From the NCBI RefSeq assembly GCF_030268065.1, contig NZ_BSDD01000001.1, positions 868,001 through 932,000 on the forward strand: a stretch of 64,000 nt of DNA, read 5' to 3'. A model generated the notes under the pieces. That model searched no databases, was not told the origin of the DNA, and saw only the letters and a list, made by a program, of their open reading frames with translations. Source of the stretch: Geothrix rubra (lineage in GTDB: Bacteria; Acidobacteriota; Holophagae; Holophagales; Holophagaceae). Below, piece by piece: positions 57,271 through 64,000 of the stretch. Position 1 is the first letter of the stretch. Each line of letters begins with the position of its first letter. Both the position numbers and the translations under genes were made by a program.

Positions 57271-57490
57271 GGGTCTTCCAGGGGTCACCCCGGGACGGAC
57301 TCGCAGGGGGCGTGCCAGAGCGGGGCTTGAGCAGAGGATGGTAGCCTATTTCCATCCGGAGTGCAGGCCCCGACCACCGGTGCAACGGCAGCGGCCAGGA
57401 CATTCTGGAGAAATGGAAGGGTGCCCGTGGGTCCCGGGAGATGGCACGCGGCTCCACCTGATGGCACAGTAGAAGGTTCGGGGAGACGGG

Positions 57491-58951
57491 ATGGCCTTGG
57501 GCACGGCGATGGATTGGCGCGGCGGGCTGGATGCCGGCGACCTGTCAGCCGAAGCCCTGGTCCGCCAGTCGCTGGAACGGATCCGGTCCCGGGATGGCCA
57601 GCTCCATGCCGTGCTCGCCACGGATGCCTCCCGGAGCCTGGCCCTGGCCCGGGAGGCGGACCGCCGGCTCCGGGAGGGGGAACGGACCCCCGTGCTCGGC
57701 CTGCCGGTGGTCCTCAAGGACAACCTCGCCTGGACAGGCCTCCCCGCCACCTGCGGTTCCCGGATGCTGGAGGGCCACCAGGCCGCCTACGACGCGACCG
57801 TGGTGTCGCGGCTCCTGGCGGCGGGCGCCATTCCCGTCGCCAAGGCGAACATGGATGAATTCGCCATGGGCTCCAGCGGCGAATACAGCGCCTTCGGCCC
57901 CACCCTCAACCCCTGGGATCCCGCCCGGGTGCCCGGCGGCAGCAGCTCCGGCCCCATCGTCGCCGTGGCGGCCGGGTACGCACCCCTGGCCCTGGGCAGC
58001 GACACGGGGGGATCCGTGCGCCTGCCCGCCAGCTTCTGCAATGTCACCGCACTCCGCCCCACCTATGGGGTCCTGAGCCGGTACGGGCTCACGGCCATGG
58101 CCTCCAGCCTGGACCAGGTGGGCCCGGTGGGGACCACAGCCGCCGACGTCGCCGCCGCCCTCCAGGTGATGGCCGGACCCGACCCGCGGGACAGCACCTC
58201 GGTGGACCTGCCCCGGACCGGGGCGCTCTTCCCCCTCCAGCCTGCCGACCTCAAGGGGAAGCGGATCGGCCTGCCCGTCGAGTACTGGGGGCCGGGACTG
58301 GCTCCGGAGGTCCGCGAGGTCCTGGAGGCCGCCCTGGACCAGCTCGCCGCCCTGGGGGCCGACCTGGTGGAGGTCTCCCTCCCCCATACCCGCTATGCCA
58401 TCGACACCTACTACCTCGTCTGCACCAGCGAGGTGTCCAGCAACCTCAGCCGCTTCGACGGGGTGCGGTACGGGTACCGGGCCCCGGATCAGGGGCTGGA
58501 CCTGGCGGACCTGATCTCGGAGACGCGGGATCGCGGCTTCGGCCCGGAGGCCAAGCGGCGGATCCTCCTCGGGACCTTCTGCCTCTCCCGCGGCTGGTAC
58601 GAGGCCTTCTACCTCCGGGCCCTCCAGGCCCGGACGCTCATCACCCGGAACTTCCAGGAGGCCTTCAGGTCCGTGGACCTGCTGGCCACGCCGGTGAGCC
58701 CCGTGACCGCCTTCCCCCTGGGGGCCAAGACCGGCGATCCCCTGTCGATGTATCTTGCGGATGTGTTCACGGTCACCACGTCCCTCGCCGCCGTCCCGTG
58801 CCTGTCCGTGCCCGCCGGCTTCGCCGGGGGCCTTCCCGTGGGCCTGCAGCTCATCGCCCCGGCCCTGGCTGACGTGGCCCTCCTCAAGGCGGCCCACGCC
58901 TTCCAGCTGGCCACCGCCCACCACCTGACGACCCCTCCCCTGCCCTCATAG
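57491..58951 (+). CDS. gatA: Asp-tRNA(Asn)/Glu-tRNA(Gln) amidotransferase subunit A
   Basis: 486 residues. Amidase signature with catalytic triad: Lys in VVLKDNLA, Ser in the RVPGGSSSGP loop and Ser in GSDTGGSVR. GatA releases ammonia from glutamine for GatB. The glycine-serine loop is GGSSSGPIV, a small change from the usual GGSSGG. gatB/gatC are not in the window. Ten bp upstream of the E2 gene, an unusual neighbour. Confidence 0.9.
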   Translation: MALGTAMDWRGGLDAGDLSAEALVRQSLERIRSRDGQLHAVLATDASRSLALAREADRRLREGERTPVLGLPVVLKDNLAWTGLPATCGSRMLEGHQAAYDATVVSRLLAAGAIPVAKANMDEFAMGSSGEYSAFGPTLNPWDPARVPGGSSSGPIVAVAAGYAPLALGSDTGGSVRLPASFCNVTALRPTYGVLSRYGLTAMASSLDQVGPVGTTAADVAAALQVMAGPDPRDSTSVDLPRTGALFPLQPADLKGKRIGLPVEYWGPGLAPEVREVLEAALDQLAALGADLVEVSLPHTRYAIDTYYLVCTSEVSSNLSRFDGVRYGYRAPDQGLDLADLISETRDRGFGPEAKRRILLGTFCLSRGWYEAFYLRALQARTLITRNFQEAFRSVDLLATPVSPVTAFPLGAKTGDPLSMYLADVFTVTTSLAAVPCLSVPAGFAGGLPVGLQLIAPALADVALLKAAHAFQLATAHHLTTPPLPS

Positions 58952-58960
58952 GAGCCACCC

Positions 58961-60298
58961 ATGGCCTTTGACGTCATCATGCCCCAGATGGGCGAAAGCA
59001 TCGCCGAAGCCACCGTGCTCAAGTGGCACAAGAAGGTCGGCGATCCCATCGCCAAGGACGAGACCCTCTACGAGATCAGCACCGACAAGGTGGACGCGGA
59101 GATCCCCGCTCCCGCCGCCGGCACGCTCCTCGAGATCCTCGTGGACGTGAACGCCACCGTGCCCGTGGGCACCGTGGTGGCCCGCATCGGCGACGCCTCC
59201 GAGAAGCCTGCGGGGGCGCCCCCTGCCTCCGCAGCGGCCCCGGTTGCCGCCCCCGCCGCAGCCCCCCTGGCCGCCCCGATCCACCCCATGGGCGTCGAGG
59301 ATGACAACAGCCTCGAGGGCCGCCTGAAGACCAAGAGCAGCCCGCTGGTGCGCGAGATGGCCCGCCAGCACGGGGTGGACCTCGCCCGCATCCAGGGCAC
59401 CGGCCAGGCGGGCCGGGTGACGAAGGAGGACCTGGAGGCCTACCTCGCCAAGGGGCCGGCCACGGCAGCGGCACCCGCTGCCATCGCCCCCTCGCTGCCC
59501 GCGGTCCACGATCCCTCCGCGCCCACCCTGGGCCTCACGCCCGCCCTGTCGGTGGCCCCGGCCCCGGCCGTGCCGGCCTTCGCCGCCGGAGAGCGGGTGA
59601 AGGTCGAGCCCATGAGCCGGATGCGGAAGATCATCGCCGACAACATGGTGGCCAGCCGCCGGACCTCCGCCCACGTCTACACGGTCTTCGAGATCGACAT
59701 GACCCACGTGGCCAGGCTGCGCAACAAGCACAAGCAGGCCTTCGAGGAGCAGTTCGGCACCAAGCTCTCCTTCATGCCCTTCATCATGATGGCGGCCTGC
59801 AAGGCCCTCCGGGCCTACCCCGTCGCCAACGCCTCCGTGGACGGCGACAACGTCGTCTACAAGCAGGACATCAACCTCGGCATCGCCGTGAGCCTGGACT
59901 GGGGCCTGATCGTGCCCGTGGTCAAGAACGCCGACATGATGAACCTGGGCGGTCTGGCCCGCAGCCTGAACGACCTGGCCGAGCGCGCACGCACCAAGCA
60001 GCTCAAGCCCGACGAGATCAGCGGCGGCACCTTCACCATCACCAACCCCGGCGTCTACGGCGACACCTTCGGCCTGCCCATCATCAACCAGCCCCAGGTG
60101 GCCATCCAGGGCGTGGGCGCCATCGTCAAGCGCCCCGTCGTCGTCACCGGCCCCGACGGCACCGATTTCATCGCCATCCGCCAGATCATGTTCTCGAGCC
60201 TCGGCTTCGATCACCGGATCATCGATGGCGCCACCGGCGACCTCTTCATGGCCTTTGTGAAGAAGGAACTGGAGAACTCCACCTTCGGACTGGAGTAG
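58961..60298 (+). CDS. 2-oxoacid dehydrogenase E2 (dihydrolipoyl acyltransferase)
   Basis: 445 residues. One lipoyl domain with ETLYEISTDKVDAEIPAPAA (lipoyl-Lys in TDKVD), an Ala/Pro linker, an E3-binding domain (SPLVREMARQHGVDLARIQG), then the catalytic domain with DHRIIDGATGDLF. Swinging-arm core of a pyruvate, 2-oxoglutarate or branched-chain complex; no E1 or E3 gene is near, so the substrate is open. Its last codons are duplicated twice downstream. Confidence 0.9.
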   Translation: MAFDVIMPQMGESIAEATVLKWHKKVGDPIAKDETLYEISTDKVDAEIPAPAAGTLLEILVDVNATVPVGTVVARIGDASEKPAGAPPASAAAPVAAPAAAPLAAPIHPMGVEDDNSLEGRLKTKSSPLVREMARQHGVDLARIQGTGQAGRVTKEDLEAYLAKGPATAAAPAAIAPSLPAVHDPSAPTLGLTPALSVAPAPAVPAFAAGERVKVEPMSRMRKIIADNMVASRRTSAHVYTVFEIDMTHVARLRNKHKQAFEEQFGTKLSFMPFIMMAACKALRAYPVANASVDGDNVVYKQDINLGIAVSLDWGLIVPVVKNADMMNLGGLARSLNDLAERARTKQLKPDEISGGTFTITNPGVYGDTFGLPIINQPQVAIQGVGAIVKRPVVVTGPDGTDFIAIRQIMFSSLGFDHRIIDGATGDLFMAFVKKELENSTFGLE

Positions 60299-60336
60299 CG
60301 GATCCCGAAAAGGCCGCCTCCTTCACCGGAGGGGGC

Positions 60337-60367
60337 CTCGCGTATCGCCGCAGGCGATACCGAGAGG
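60337..60367 (+). repeat. Palindromic element, copy B1
   Basis: CTCGCGTATCGCCGCAGGCG then ATACCGAGAGG; 8-bp stem GTATCGCC/GGCGATAC, GCA loop. Same family as 824-855. It directly precedes the second E2 tail in frame. Confidence 0.88.
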
Positions 60368-60441
60368 AAGGAACTGGAGAACTCCACCTTCGGACTGGAG
60401 TAGCGGATCCCGAAAAGGCCGCCTCCTTCACCGGAGGAGGC

Positions 60442-60472
60442 CTCGCGTATCGCCGCAGGCGATACCGAGAGG
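60442..60472 (+). repeat. Palindromic element, copy B2
   Basis: Identical to copy B1, 105 bp downstream, and directly in front of the third E2 tail, which has one base change (GATCTG for GAACTG). Confidence 0.88.
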
Positions 60473-60530
60473 AAGGATCTGGAGAACTCCACCTTCGGAC
60501 TGGAGTAGCAGCCGCCTCGAAGCGGGCTAT

Positions 60531-60560
60531 CGGAGAAGTGGCCGCGAGGCCACTTCTCCG
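60531..60560. terminator. Bidirectional hairpin between the tail array and dnaB
   Basis: 13-bp perfect stem CGGAGAAGTGGCC (60531-60543) and complement (60548-60560), GCGA loop. It separates the convergent E2 and dnaB genes; it lacks a strong T-tract. Confidence 0.7.
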
Positions 60561-60561
60561 T

Positions 60562-61938
60562 TCAGGCGTAGCCGCCGGTCTCCCGGACCATCTCGCGGTA
60601 GGTGGCGTGCTCACCCTGGAAGTGCAGCTGGATGATGGCCGTGGGGCCGTTGCGGTGCTTGGCCACGATGAGCTCGGCGGTCGGATCGGGCTCGGCATCG
60701 GCCGCCGTCGCCACCATCTTCCGGTGGATGAAGGCGACCATGTCCGCGTCCTGCTCGATGGCGCCCGAATCCCGGAGGTCCGAGAGCTGCGGCCGGCCGC
60801 CGGTGCGATGCTCCACCTCGCGGTTGAGCTGGGAGAGCACCACCACGGGGATGCCGAAGTCCTTGGCCATGAGCTTGAGGCCACGGCTGATCTCGCCGAT
60901 TCGGACCGCCTCGTTCTGCTTGGCCCCGCGGCTGCCCTCGGGGCTGCTGAGGAGCTGCAGGTAGTCCACGATCACGAACTCGACGCGGCGGTTGCTCTGG
61001 CTGCCCTGCTTCACGACCATGTTCTGGATCTGGGGGACGGTGATGGAGGCCTGGTCGCAGATGTAGATGGGCAGGGCCGCCAGCTCATCCCGGGCCTGGA
61101 GCAGGGTCTGCATGTGGCCGGCGGCACGACCGGCCTGGATGTCCTTCATGTTGGTCTGGCTGTGGGCCGAGAGCAGGCGGAGGAAGACCTCCTCGTGGCT
61201 CATCTCCAGGCTGAAGAAGGCCCCGCAGGTGCCGTCCCGGCCATCCCGCCCCTGGGCCGCGCGGAGGATCCAGTTCAGGGCCAGGGCGGTCTTGCCGATG
61301 CCGGGCCGGGCGGCCAGGACGATGAGGTTGCCGGGCTGGAAGCCCTGGGTCAGCTCGTCGAACCGGCTGAATCCCACGCGCACGCCGGGCGACAGGCGCC
61401 CCTCCAGGCGGTCCTGGAGGCGCTCCATGGCGTCATCCGCCACGCTTCCGATGGGCAGCAGCCCCCGGGTCTTGGCGTCGCCCTGGGCGAGCTGGAAGAG
61501 GCTCTGGGCCGTCTGGTCCGTGAGCACCTCCGGCGTCTCGTCCTCCTCCGCAGCCTGGCGCACGAGCTGGGCACCCAGGTGGACGAGCCGTCGCAGCTTG
61601 GCCTTGCGCCGGATGACGTCGGCCAGCACTTGGGGTCGGCCCACGTCCTCGCCGGCCAGCAGCTCCACCAGGCCCGGGTAGCCGCCCACGCGGTTGAGGC
61701 TGTCGTCCTGATCCAGGGCGTCCTTCAGCGTGAGGGCGTTGACCTCCACCTGGGCCTCGAGGAGGCTCCGGAGGGCCCGGAACACCGCCCGGTGGGCCGG
61801 ATGGACGAAGTCCTCCTCGGAGAGGGTGAAGACCACTTCAGAGGCCAGCATCTCCGCGCCAGGTGCGCAGCACGTGGCCAGGAACGACCGTTCCGCGTCG
61901 ATGTCCTCCGGAAGCCGTTCCGGGAGCCAATCCGCCAT
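60562..61938 (-). CDS. dnaB: Replicative DNA helicase DnaB
   Basis: 458 residues. N-terminal helical domain (DIDAERSFLATCCAPGAEML), linker, then RecA-like domain with Walker A ARPGIGKTALALN near residue 215, and VEFVIVDYLQLLSS Walker B. Hexameric 5'-3' helicase at the fork. Length is normal. Convergent with the E2 gene. Confidence 0.96.
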   Translation of the reverse strand: MADWLPERLPEDIDAERSFLATCCAPGAEMLASEVVFTLSEEDFVHPAHRAVFRALRSLLEAQVEVNALTLKDALDQDDSLNRVGGYPGLVELLAGEDVGRPQVLADVIRRKAKLRRLVHLGAQLVRQAAEEDETPEVLTDQTAQSLFQLAQGDAKTRGLLPIGSVADDAMERLQDRLEGRLSPGVRVGFSRFDELTQGFQPGNLIVLAARPGIGKTALALNWILRAAQGRDGRDGTCGAFFSLEMSHEEVFLRLLSAHSQTNMKDIQAGRAAGHMQTLLQARDELAALPIYICDQASITVPQIQNMVVKQGSQSNRRVEFVIVDYLQLLSSPEGSRGAKQNEAVRIGEISRGLKLMAKDFGIPVVVLSQLNREVEHRTGGRPQLSDLRDSGAIEQDADMVAFIHRKMVATAADAEPDPTAELIVAKHRNGPTAIIQLHFQGEHATYREMVRETGGYA

Positions 61939-61954
61939 CAGGGCACTCCCACTG

Positions 61955-64000
61955 TCAGGGGAAAGGAGGAGTGTACCCGCCCCCCGTCACGTCCACAAAG
62001 ATGGGATTGGTGACGGCGATGGGGTAGATGCCCTTCATGATCTTGGCCCAGGGCGTGCCGGCGGCGTAGGCGCCGGTGGTGGTGAGCGGGACGCCCGCCT
62101 CCACGACGATCCAGGCGTCCTTCCCCGTGGTGGGCATGGCGAGGGTCACCGTCGCGGTACGCAGCCGGGAATCCGCGGTGGAGGCCGTGAAGCTGCTGAT
62201 CGGAATGGTCTGCACCACGCCGTTCACGACCGCCCGGACCTCGTCCACGGGCACCCAGTCCGGAGCATAGAGATTGACCGTGAGGGTCACGGAGGAGACC
62301 GGACCGGCCACCAGCCCGCCGGGACCCGTGCCGTTCGCGGTCACGTCCAGGAGGGGCCCCGTGGAGGCCACGGCCGCGCCAGCCTGCAGGGCCTTCAGCA
62401 CGGGACTCAGGTCATTCTGGGCCAGGGTGGCGCTGCCGAGGTTCAGGTAGGTCCGGGCCAGACCCACCGGCGTGTCCAGGCTGTAGCGCGCGGAGGAGAG
62501 GCCGAGACCCTTGATGAAGCCCCCGGGACCCTGCTGGCCGATCAGGCCGAACCAGTCGTTGCGGACGGCCAGGAACTCGTTGAACCAGGCCGTGGCATTG
62601 GCCGGGTCCGTCAGGGGAAGCGGATTCCCGCTGGCATCGGAGTACTCGCCCCGGAGGAGTTCGATGGCATCGAAGTCGCCCTCCCGCTTGCCCAGCGAGA
62701 CAGGTCCCGTCTGGGTCCACCAGGCGTTGGTCCCCGAACCCAGCGCCACGGCGGGGTCGAAGCCGCGGACCGTGAACAGCCCCTTGGGTCCGCGGGGGCG
62801 CTCGATCACGTTGAAGGCGCCCTGGGCCTGCGTGAGGAAGTCGGCCAGCGTCCAGCCGGTGGATGGGAGGGCCCCCCCGAAGCGGGTGCTGGTGGGGGCG
62901 GGGGTGAAGAGGGCGGTGACCGTCCCGTCGGTCAGGACCGAGCTGCGGGCCCCCACCACGAAGGGGTCGTTCCCGATGGGATCCCGCTGGGCATCGGAAA
63001 GGCCGGTGTTGTTGGCGTCGAACTCGACCCGGAACTCCGCACGGAGGGCCGTCGGATCGGTCTGCAGATCCTGCTCGGTGCGGGCCACGACCTGGACCCC
63101 CTCGGCGAGGGCCGAGCTGAGCATCTCGCCGGGGTTGAAGCCGCCGGTGGTCGCCTGGGTGGGGCCCGGGAGGTCGAAGCTGGTCCAGCCCGTGGGCAGG
63201 CTGGACTTCACCACCACGAACATGTGGTTGGTATCGGTCTGCCCATCGAAGGCCGACACGGGCAGGGTGTCCAGGAAGGAGAGGGGCCCCCGGGTACCGT
63301 AGGCCAGGTAGTCCCCCGACGGGAAGAAGCTGCTGAGGGGGGAGAATCTGAAGGCGAAGGAGGACCCGAAGGCCTGGTTGCCGGCCTGGTACTGGTAGGA
63401 GCCGACGTTGCCGCCTGCAACGGCCTTCCCCTTGTAGATGGGTTCGAAGTAGCTCGAGACCTTGCGGGTGCGCTGCATGTCCGGGTCCGGGGTCGCGCCG
63501 ATCCCCGCGAACGTGATGCGGAGGGGCTGGAGGCCGTCGTAGACGGTGGCCCCGGCCTCGCGGGCCGAGAACGTCTGCAGCGACTGCTTCTGGGTGAGGA
63601 CATTGCCGGCGGAATCGATCACGTCGAACCGCTCCGGCGCCAGGGACTCAGCCAGGCTCCATGGCTGGGTCTTGGAGGGCTCGATGGGCGTCGCCAGGTG
63701 GGGCCGGGAGGTGTTGAGGCTGTTGGTGGCGGTGTAGAACGTGGCGCTCTGGTTCCGGTTCCGGACCGTGATCCGGTACCGCTGGTTCTGGCCGGAGACG
63801 TTCGGATCCGCCACGGCCGGCAGGAACATCTGGACCGTCGAGGCCGAGGAGGGCGCATCCCCCTTCTCGCGGAATTCCACCCGTTCGAGGCTCCAGTTCG
63901 CGGGGTTGAGGTCGGTGCTGGCATCGGCGGCACTGCCCAGGTACCGCTCGATCCGGTATTCGGCCTGCAGCGGACCGCCCAGGGTGGCGGTCCCGAAGGA
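61955..64000 (-). CDS. Large repeat-poor secreted/surface protein (5' end outside window)
   Basis: At least 681 codons; the open frame runs off the right edge. Beta-rich with Gly/Thr/Pro stretches (RYRITVRNRNQSATFYTAT, VSSVTLTVNLYAPDWVPVDE) and no P-loop or membrane helix seen. It ends 16 bp before dnaB's start. Probably secreted, but the signal peptide is outside the window. No family recognised. Confidence 0.65.
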   Translation of the reverse strand, partial: SFGTATLGGPLQAEYRIERYLGSAADASTDLNPANWSLERVEFREKGDAPSSASTVQMFLPAVADPNVSGQNQRYRITVRNRNQSATFYTATNSLNTSRPHLATPIEPSKTQPWSLAESLAPERFDVIDSAGNVLTQKQSLQTFSAREAGATVYDGLQPLRITFAGIGATPDPDMQRTRKVSSYFEPIYKGKAVAGGNVGSYQYQAGNQAFGSSFAFRFSPLSSFFPSGDYLAYGTRGPLSFLDTLPVSAFDGQTDTNHMFVVVKSSLPTGWTSFDLPGPTQATTGGFNPGEMLSSALAEGVQVVARTEQDLQTDPTALRAEFRVEFDANNTGLSDAQRDPIGNDPFVVGARSSVLTDGTVTALFTPAPTSTRFGGALPSTGWTLADFLTQAQGAFNVIERPRGPKGLFTVRGFDPAVALGSGTNAWWTQTGPVSLGKREGDFDAIELLRGEYSDASGNPLPLTDPANATAWFNEFLAVRNDWFGLIGQQGPGGFIKGLGLSSARYSLDTPVGLARTYLNLGSATLAQNDLSPVLKALQAGAAVASTGPLLDVTANGTGPGGLVAGPVSSVTLTVNLYAPDWVPVDEVRAVVNGVVQTIPISSFTASTADSRLRTATVTLAMPTTGKDAWIVVEAGVPLTTTGAYAAGTPWAKIMKGIYPIAVTNPIFVDVTGGGYTPPFP

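Larger units (their letters stand above)
60263..60508 (+). repeat. Three-copy E2 gene-tail array with 105-bp period
   Basis: Copies of the E2 3' end (AAGGAACTGGAGAACTCCAC ... TAG) begin at 60263, 60368 and 60473, exactly 105 bp apart. Between tails lie a GC-rich hairpin (AGGCCGCCTCC/GGAGGAGGCCT) and the palindromic element. The third tail is followed by unrelated sequence. The 105-bp unit is 35 codons with no stop besides the terminal TAG of each tail. Confidence 0.9.

Noticed and set aside
60211-60492. Antisense open frame across the E2 tail array with a 35-residue repeat
   Set aside because: It only mirrors the 105-bp duplication; no ribosome site and no domain.
60263-60508. Possible CRISPR array because of regular spacing
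   Set aside because: Whole 105-bp units are repeated including the spacer, so it is a tandem duplication, not repeats with unique spacers.

Overview
The window is GC-rich chromosomal DNA with short intergenic gaps and many 4-base start/stop overlaps. The gene set (pilMNOPQ type IV pilus operon, CheX, PP2C phosphatases, NosL/SCO copper genes, an extracellular multicopper oxidase, lipoproteins and secreted beta-propellers) fits a Gram-negative soil or sediment bacterium. I would guess Acidobacteriota, class Holophagae (Geothrix-like), but no 16S or other decisive marker is present, so this is inference.

Layout: 1-0.54 kb is a truncated beta-barrel protein. 0.7-3 kb is a biotin carboxyl carrier plus biotin carboxylase pair, with a duplicated gene tail and palindromic elements just downstream. 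3-12 kb holds a small lipoprotein, TlyA, MltG, an amino-acid permease with a lysine/saccharopine-dehydrogenase-like enzyme, RapZ, SecA and Ndk. 12-19.8 kb is housekeeping: ProS, YqeY, CheX, two ferredoxins, ThiL, DUF2062, YbaB, RecR and a membrane protein. 19.8-26.1 kb is a minus-strand operon for copper handling: two NosL-like proteins, SCO1, a cytochrome c fused to a periplasmic-binding domain, and an ABC transporter. 26-36 kb encodes three large secreted proteins: a kelch/Ig lipoprotein, an Ig/beta-propeller lipoprotein, and a giant multicopper oxidase with ten C-terminal repeats. 36-39.7 kb has a NarL-type regulator and a PAS histidine kinase overlapping tail to tail, an FKBP and a small SH3-like protein. 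39.7-43 kb is an accessory island: a broken integrase, two AT-rich genes of unknown function, a lipoprotein, an array of hairpins and tRNA-Thr(CGT). 43-50.8 kb has a prolyl oligopeptidase, a lipoprotein, a cell-wall amidase, an RdgC-like gene pair, a PP2C phosphatase, a hydroxyacyl-CoA dehydrogenase and two tiny proteins. 50.8-57.3 kb is pilMNOPQ followed upstream by a PP2C phosphatase and a DnaJ/TPR protein. 57.5-64 kb has GatA, a 2-oxoacid dehydrogenase E2 subunit with a three-copy tail array, DnaB and a large secreted protein cut by the window edge.

The most unusual signal is a ~31-bp palindromic element found at two distant loci (824-923 and 337-472 of the 60 kb block). At each locus it sits directly in front of a duplicated 3' end of the neighbouring gene. 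The two versions differ at only four positions, and all four are compensatory changes in the hairpin stem. All copies lie in the same reading phase relative to the gene. This looks like a structured mobile element that copies or rebuilds gene tails. The second candidate is the AT-rich two-gene module at 40.1-41.7 kb, beside the integrase remnant, which has the layout of an uncharacterised defence-type cassette.
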